A program made the position numbers and the translations under genes. Positions 14,189 through 18,846 of a stretch of DNA of 18,846 bases are shown one piece after another (positions within the stretch are counted from its first letter, which is position 1; each line of letters starts with the position of its first letter). The DNA comes from Clostridia bacterium (lineage in GTDB: Bacteria > Bacillota > Clostridia > Christensenellales > Borkfalkiaceae). The notes below the pieces were generated by a model, which saw only the letters and a program-made list of their open reading frames with translations, was not told where the DNA came from and searched no databases. Location of the stretch: assembly GCA_900767195.1 (NCBI GenBank), contig CAAFYG010000034.1:1-18846 (forward strand), in the 5' to 3' direction.

Positions 14189-14686
14189 ATGAAAAAAGTC
14201 GGAATCGTTATGGGCAGCGACAGCGATTTGCCCGTAATCAAAAAAGCAACCGATATTCTCGATGAGCTCGGCGTGCCGTATGAAGCGCATATTTATTCCG
14301 CTCACCGCACGCCGGTTCACGCCCGGAATTTTGCGCTCGCAGCGGGCGAAAACGGATTCGGCGTGATGATAGCGGCTGCCGGCATGGCGGCGCATCTTGC
14401 GGGGGCGATTGCGGCAAACACGATTTTGCCCGTGATCGGCATCCCCTGCAAGTCGTCTTGCTTCGACGGAATGGACGCGCTGCTTTCAACGGTGGAAATG
14501 CCTTCCGGCGTTCCGGTGGCAACGGTGGCGGTGGGCGGCGGAGCGAATGCCGCGCTGCTTGCGGCGCAGATCCTTGCCGTAAACGATCAGGATCTTGCCG
14601 CCAAACTTGCAAACAGGAGATTGCGCGAAGAAGAAGCCGTTCTTAAAAAGGACGAGCGCGTAAACGAAATGCTTAAAAATCTTTAA
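14189..14686 (+). CDS. purE: N5-carboxyaminoimidazole ribonucleotide mutase (165 aa)
   Basis: Converts N5-CAIR to CAIR in purine synthesis (class I PurE, which needs a separate PurK; none is seen here). Substrate-binding GSDSDLP at residues 9-15, SAHRTP with the general-acid His at residue 39, and the AAAGMAAHLAG and MPSGVPVATV loops are intact. AGGAGG (14175-14180) lies 8 bases before the ATG. A TTG ten codons upstream lies in the terminator tail and is rejected. This is the first gene under the ZTP riboswitch. Class II (direct carboxylase) PurE cannot be excluded by eye. Confidence 0.93.
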   Translation: MKKVGIVMGSDSDLPVIKKATDILDELGVPYEAHIYSAHRTPVHARNFALAAGENGFGVMIAAAGMAAHLAGAIAANTILPVIGIPCKSSCFDGMDALLSTVEMPSGVPVATVAVGGGANAALLAAQILAVNDQDLAAKLANRRLREEEAVLKKDERVNEMLKNL

Positions 14687-14710
14687 TATTATCGAACAGA
14701 GGTGACGACT

Positions 14711-15421
14711 ATGGAGAAGAAAGAATTGCTTTATGAAGGAAAAGCCAAAAAGGTTTTTGCTACCGACAAGCCCGACGTGTTGCTTGTTTCCTATAAAGAC
14801 GACGCAACCGCGTTTAACGGGCTGAAAAAAGGGACGATTTCCGGCAAAGGCGCTATCAACAACCGAGTGACTAACTTTATGATGCGTTTGCTTGAAAAAA
14901 ACGGAATTCCCACGCATTTTATCGAGGAATCGAGCGATCGGGAAACGTTAGTAAAAAAAGTTTCGATTGTTCCGCTCGAGGTGATTATCCGCAATATTTC
15001 CGCGGGTTCGTTCGCAAAGCGTTACGGCGTTGAAGAAGGCATTGTTTTCGATCAGCCGACGATTGAATTTTCCTACAAAAACGACGAGCTCGGCGATCCG
15101 CTGATCAACAGCTATCATGCGTTGGCATTGCGGCTTGCCGCACCCGAAGAAATCGAAACGATCAAAACTCTCGCTTTTAAAGTGAATACCGTTCTTAAAG
15201 ATTTTTTCGGAAAGCTGAATATCGATCTTGTGGATTTCAAGCTGGAATTCGGCCGTCTTTCCAACGGAACAATCGTACTTGCCGACGAGATTTCGCCCGA
15301 TACCTGCCGTTTTTGGGATCGAGATACGCACGAAAAGCTTGATAAAGATCGTTTCCGCAGAGATCTCGGCGGCGTGGAAAACGCTTATCGGGAAATCATG
15401 AAGCGCATTTTCGGAGAGTAA
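14711..15421 (+). CDS. purC: SAICAR synthetase (236 aa)
   Basis: ATP-dependent condensation of CAIR with aspartate. The LLYEGKAKKV N-terminal glycine-lysine motif (residues 6-15), SGKGAINNRVT, PLEVIIRN, DFKLEFG and DEISPDTCRFWD blocks are all in order, and the length is standard. The ATG at 14711 has GAGGTG upstream; the in-frame GTG at 14702 overlaps that site and is rejected. It follows purE by 24 bp and shares its transcript. Confidence 0.95.
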   Translation: MEKKELLYEGKAKKVFATDKPDVLLVSYKDDATAFNGLKKGTISGKGAINNRVTNFMMRLLEKNGIPTHFIEESSDRETLVKKVSIVPLEVIIRNISAGSFAKRYGVEEGIVFDQPTIEFSYKNDELGDPLINSYHALALRLAAPEEIETIKTLAFKVNTVLKDFFGKLNIDLVDFKLEFGRLSNGTIVLADEISPDTCRFWDRDTHEKLDKDRFRRDLGGVENAYREIMKRIFGE

Positions 15422-15484
15422 CGCTGCGTGCGTTTGCTCTGCCTGGCGAATAAGGCGATTTCAGAAACGGAGAGATAAATATCA

Positions 15485-16930
15485 ATGGGAAAAATCAAAG
15501 AAGAATGCGGCGTTTTCGGTGTTTACGCCTCAAAATGCGAGGACGTGGCGCAACTGACGTATTACGGTCTGTTTGCGTTGCAGCATCGGGGGCAGGAAGC
15601 GTGCGGAATTGTTGTAAACGACGACGGCCTTTTTAATTCTTATAAAGATACCGGACTTGTGAACGATGTGTTCACCGCCGAACGGCTTGCTTCGCTCGGC
15701 AACGGAAATATGGCAGTCGGCCACGTGCGCTATGCAACCACGGGCGCAACGGACAGGATCAACGCGCAGCCTATCGTGGTGAATCACATCAAGGGGCGCA
15801 TGGCGCTGGCGCATAACGGCAATCTGATCAATTCATACGAACTCAGAAGCGAACTTGAGCTTAAAGGCTCGATTTTCCATACCACATCCGATACCGAGGT
15901 TATCTCCTACATAATCATCGAGGAACGTTTGAAAACCGCAACGATCGAAGACGCGGTAGATCATGCGATGGATCGCATAAAAGGCGCTTACTCGCTGGTG
16001 ATCATGTCGCCCTCTAAACTTATCGCGGTAAGAGACGAGAACGGTTTTCGCCCCCTGTGCTACGGCAAGACCGCCGAAGGCGATTGGGTTGTCGCTTCGG
16101 AAAGTTGCGCGCTTGACGCGGTGGGAGCGGAGCTGATACGCGATATCGAGGCGGGCGAAATTGTTGTATTCGATAAAAACGGAGTACGCAGCATTACAAA
16201 TCATTGCGGAAAAAAGCCGCACAAAATGTGCGTTTTCGAGTATGTTTATTTCGCACGCCCCGATTCTGTGGTAGACGGCTGTTCCGTTCATGAAACGAGA
16301 ACGCGTGCCGGCGCATACCTTGCTATAGAGCATCCTGTTTCGGCGGATGTTGTGATCGGCGTGCCGGATTCGGGGATCGACGCCGCCATCGGCTACTCCA
16401 AGCAATCGGGCATTCCGTATGAATTAGGGTTTATTAAAAATAAATACATCGGCAGAACGTTTATAGCGCCCGGGCAGAAAAGTCGCGAAAACAAGGTGAA
16501 GATCAAGCTGAATCCTATTGTCGGCACGGTAAAAGGCAAAAGGGTGGTGCTGATCGACGACTCGATTGTGCGCGGAACTACAAGCGCAAGAATCGTAAAG
16601 TTGTTGCGCGAAGCGGGAGCAAAGGAAGTGCATATGCGCGTCAGCGCGCCTCCGTTTTTGAATCCGTGCTACTACGGTACGGATATAGATTCCAGAGAAA
16701 ATCTTATCGCCTGTCACCACTCTACGGAAGAGATTGCCGGAATGATCGGCGTGGATTCTCTCGGCTATCTCAGCGTTGAAGGCGTGAAAAAAATTGCTTG
16801 CGGCGTGAAAGGGAAAGGCTATTGTACCGCCTGTTTCGACGGCGATTATCCTACCGCTATCCCGGAACACACCGAAAAAAGCAGGTTTGAATATAAAATT
16901 ACGTCAAACGAAAAGGAGAATAAAGAATGA
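15485..16930 (+). CDS. purF: Amidophosphoribosyltransferase, Fe-S type (481 aa)
   Basis: First committed step: PRPP plus glutamine to phosphoribosylamine. A short propeptide ends before the catalytic Cys8 (KEECGVFGVY), the expected N-terminal nucleophile of class II glutaminases after processing. Residues up to ~230 are the glutaminase domain. The phosphoribosyltransferase domain has LIDDSIVRGTTS for PRPP binding. Four cysteines, 249, 395, 447 and 450, are spaced 146, 52 and 3, much like the [4Fe-4S] ligands of Bacillus subtilis PurF (236, 382, 437, 440). The enzyme is therefore the oxygen-sensitive Bacillus type. GGAGAG lies before the ATG. The TGA overlaps the purM ATG (ATGA). Confidence 0.95.
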   Translation: MGKIKEECGVFGVYASKCEDVAQLTYYGLFALQHRGQEACGIVVNDDGLFNSYKDTGLVNDVFTAERLASLGNGNMAVGHVRYATTGATDRINAQPIVVNHIKGRMALAHNGNLINSYELRSELELKGSIFHTTSDTEVISYIIIEERLKTATIEDAVDHAMDRIKGAYSLVIMSPSKLIAVRDENGFRPLCYGKTAEGDWVVASESCALDAVGAELIRDIEAGEIVVFDKNGVRSITNHCGKKPHKMCVFEYVYFARPDSVVDGCSVHETRTRAGAYLAIEHPVSADVVIGVPDSGIDAAIGYSKQSGIPYELGFIKNKYIGRTFIAPGQKSRENKVKIKLNPIVGTVKGKRVVLIDDSIVRGTTSARIVKLLREAGAKEVHMRVSAPPFLNPCYYGTDIDSRENLIACHHSTEEIAGMIGVDSLGYLSVEGVKKIACGVKGKGYCTACFDGDYPTAIPEHTEKSRFEYKITSNEKENKE

Positions 16931-17967
16931 GCTACTCAAAATCGGAAAGTTATGCCGCGGCGGGCGTTGATATCACCGCAGGATACAAGGCGGTTGAGCT
17001 GATGAAGGCGCACATTGCAAAAACCTTAACGCCGGGCGTCTGTTCCGACGTAGGCGGCTTCGGCGGCCTTTTTGAACTTGATTTAACGGGCATTGCCAAA
17101 CCCGTGCTGGTAAGCGGTACCGACGGCGTGGGAACAAAATTGAAAATCGCCTTTTTAACGGATAAGCACGATACCGTCGGCATTGATTGCGTTGCGATGT
17201 GCGTGAACGATATTATTTGTTGCGGCGCAAAACCGCTGTTTTTCCTTGATTATATTGCCTGCGGAAAAAATTATCCCGAAAAAATCGCTTCGATCGTAAG
17301 CGGCGTTTGCGAGGGCTGCGTTCAGTCCGGGACTGCGCTCATCGGCGGCGAGACCGCCGAAATGCCGGGCTTTTATCCGATAGACGAATACGATCTGGCG
17401 GGCTATTGCACCGGCGTTGTGGATAAAGAAAAAATCATCGACAATTCCGCCATGCGCGCGGGCGACGTAATTATCGCATTGCCGTCGAGCGGCGTTCATT
17501 CAAACGGCTTTTCTCTCGTGAGAAAGGTTTTCGATGTGGAAAATTGCAAAATCGATCTGCCGCTCGAAGAGCTTGGCGGCAAGTCGCTCGGAGAAACTTT
17601 GCTTACGCCCACAAAGATATACGTAAAGCCGGTGTTGGCCTTGCTCGATAAGGTAAAGGTAAAGGGGATATCGCATATCACGGGCGGCGGATTTTATGAA
17701 AACATTCCGCGTTCCGTTCCTTCCAGACTCTGTGCGGAAATCGAACGCCGCGCCGTAAAAGTACTTCCGATATTCAACCTGATTGCAAAAACGGGCGGTA
17801 TTTCCGAAAGAGATATGTTTAACACCTTTAATATGGGCGTGGGAATGAGCGTCGTCGTAGCTGCAAAGGACGCGGAAAAATCGATGGAAATACTCAAAGA
17901 AAACGGAGAAAATCCGTATATCATCGGAAAAATTATCAAATCAGACGATAAAATCGTCATACGTTAA
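16927..17967 (+). CDS. purM: Phosphoribosylformylglycinamidine cyclo-ligase (346 aa)
   Basis: Makes AIR from FGAM with ATP. Motifs: DVGGFGGLFEL, GTDGVGTKLK (residues 64-73), GIDCVAMCVNDI, and GGETAEMPG (140-148), typical of the PurM/PurL ATP-binding fold. AAGGAG lies upstream inside the purF end, and the start overlaps the purF stop by 4 bp (ATGA), so translation is probably coupled. No anomalies seen. Confidence 0.96.
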   Translation: MSYSKSESYAAAGVDITAGYKAVELMKAHIAKTLTPGVCSDVGGFGGLFELDLTGIAKPVLVSGTDGVGTKLKIAFLTDKHDTVGIDCVAMCVNDIICCGAKPLFFLDYIACGKNYPEKIASIVSGVCEGCVQSGTALIGGETAEMPGFYPIDEYDLAGYCTGVVDKEKIIDNSAMRAGDVIIALPSSGVHSNGFSLVRKVFDVENCKIDLPLEELGGKSLGETLLTPTKIYVKPVLALLDKVKVKGISHITGGGFYENIPRSVPSRLCAEIERRAVKVLPIFNLIAKTGGISERDMFNTFNMGVGMSVVVAAKDAEKSMEILKENGENPYIIGKIIKSDDKIVIR

Positions 17968-17987
17968 TCCGGCTGTAAGGAGAGAAA

Positions 17988-18605
17988 GTGAAAACCAGGA
18001 TCAATATCGCGGTACTTGTTTCCGGCGGCGGCACGAATCTGCAGGCGCTGATTAAAGCGCAGGGCTCGGTGATAACTTCGGGCATTATTAAACTTGTGGT
18101 ATCCAACAACCGCGCGGCGTATGCGTTAAAGCGCGCCGAAGCCGCCGGCATAAAATCCGTATGCATCACGAAAGCCGATTTTGGAGGTACGGCAGGCATG
18201 GAAGCCGAACTTGTGCGCGTGCTTGTCGCGGAAAAAATCGACCTCATCGTGCTTGCCGGGTTTATGAGCATATTAAGTGCCGATTTTACGAAAAAATTTG
18301 AAAAACGCGTGATCAATATTCATCCGTCTTTGATACCGTCTTTTTGCGGAGCGGGGTATTACGGACTGCGCGTACACGAAGCCGCCCTTAAAAAAGGCGT
18401 GAAAGTGACGGGCGCTACCGTGCATTTTGTGAATGAAATACCGGACGGCGGCGAAATCATTATGCAAAAAGCCGTTAAGGTGCTTGACGGCGACACGCCG
18501 AAAACGCTGCAAAAGCGCGTAATGCGCCTGGCGGAATGGAAAATACTTCCGAAGTCGGTAGAGAAAGTTGCGGCGGAGCTGCTGGAAAAGGAGAATCGTA
18601 CATGA
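17988..18605 (+). CDS. purN: Phosphoribosylglycinamide formyltransferase, folate-dependent (205 aa)
   Basis: Formylates GAR with 10-formyl-tetrahydrofolate. VLVSGGGTNLQAL is the N-terminal phosphate-binding region, and the catalytic triad is visible as Asn110 and His112 in INIHPSLIP and Asp153 in IPDGGEIIMQ. It starts at GTG with GGAG about 5 bases upstream. The gene uses the same folate whose shortage ZTP signals, so control by the ZTP riboswitch makes sense. The stop overlaps the next start by 4 bp (ATGA). Confidence 0.94.
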   Translation: MKTRINIAVLVSGGGTNLQALIKAQGSVITSGIIKLVVSNNRAAYALKRAEAAGIKSVCITKADFGGTAGMEAELVRVLVAEKIDLIVLAGFMSILSADFTKKFEKRVINIHPSLIPSFCGAGYYGLRVHEAALKKGVKVTGATVHFVNEIPDGGEIIMQKAVKVLDGDTPKTLQKRVMRLAEWKILPKSVEKVAAELLEKENRT

Positions 18606-18846
18606 ATGTTTACAAAACGAGCAATATATCCGAGCTGATAAAAGGCAATTCCTATGTGGGGCGCGGCATAGTCATCGGAAAGTCCGCGGACGGAGCAAAC
18701 GCCTGCGTCGCCTATTTTATCATGGGCAGAAGCGCTAACAGCCGCAATCGCATTTTCACCGAGCGCGACGGCGCGGTTTTCACCGAGCCGTTCGACGCGT
18801 CTAAGGTGGAAGATCCGAGCCTGATTATTTATGCGGCTCTCAGGAA
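18602..18846 (+). CDS. purO: IMP cyclohydrolase, PurO type (first 81 codons; runs off the window)
   Basis: The frame starts at the ATG overlapping the purN stop and stays open to the end. Its beginning (KGNSYVGRGIVIGKSADG, then AYFIMGRSANSRNR) resembles the IMP_cyclohyd (PurO) family, in which the 'YxGRg...G' start and 'Y.i.GRS..SrNR' are the characteristic blocks. These close the purine ring from FAICAR to IMP without the MGS-type fold of bifunctional PurH. In Clostridia a PurO-type cyclohydrolase is often followed by a separate AICAR formyltransferase. That predicts such a gene just outside the window. AAGGAG lies upstream. Only the N-terminal part is visible. Confidence 0.82.
   Translation, partial: MNVYKTSNISELIKGNSYVGRGIVIGKSADGANACVAYFIMGRSANSRNRIFTERDGAVFTEPFDASKVEDPSLIIYAALR

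Overview
The window looks like chromosomal DNA of a member of the Bacillota, most likely an uncultured gut-type Clostridia. The evidence is strong Shine-Dalgarno sites before most biosynthetic genes, TTGACA-N17-TATAAT-type promoters, PyrK/PyrD of the Fe-S class 1B type, a Bacillus-type Fe-S PurF, a PyrR-type attenuator, a ZTP riboswitch, and a PurO-type IMP cyclohydrolase. No rRNA, tRNA or CRISPR array was seen.

The left end (1-3.9 kb) is an accessory region full of broken genes and more AT-rich than the rest, at least in its first 1.6 kb. In order it holds an IS21-type IstA N-terminal fragment, small ORFs typical of recombinase-bearing clostridial elements, the first ~40 codons of a serine recombinase, an AlbA_2-type regulator broken by two in-frame stops with a 12-bp coding minisatellite, and an orphan, C-terminally truncated type I methyltransferase (hsdM) with no hsdS or hsdR. 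An unrecognised 79-aa ORF overlaps the hsdM end. A good intrinsic terminator at about 3950-3986 closes the region.

From 4060 to 13839 lies one operon encoding the whole de novo UMP pathway: pyrC-carA-carB-pyrK-pyrD-pyrF-pyrE-pyrB, tightly packed with several overlaps. It starts at a consensus promoter followed by a leader with a PyrR-binding hairpin, a candidate antiterminator and a terminator whose T-tract touches the pyrC start codon. PyrB carries a C-terminal four-cysteine zinc ribbon that looks like the zinc half of PyrI, without the nucleotide-binding half.

From 13989 to the right edge lies a second operon, purE-purC-purF-purM-purN-purO (purO cut by the window end). It has its own consensus promoter and a ZTP (pfl) riboswitch whose 3' pseudoknot strand shares bases with a strong terminator. 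Two nucleotide operons thus sit end to end under two separate transcription-attenuation devices: one expected to sense UMP/UTP through PyrR, the other ZTP/ZMP. The most interesting points are the PyrB-zinc-ribbon fusion, the covarying base pair in the PyrR hairpin, and the decayed mobile and restriction-modification region.
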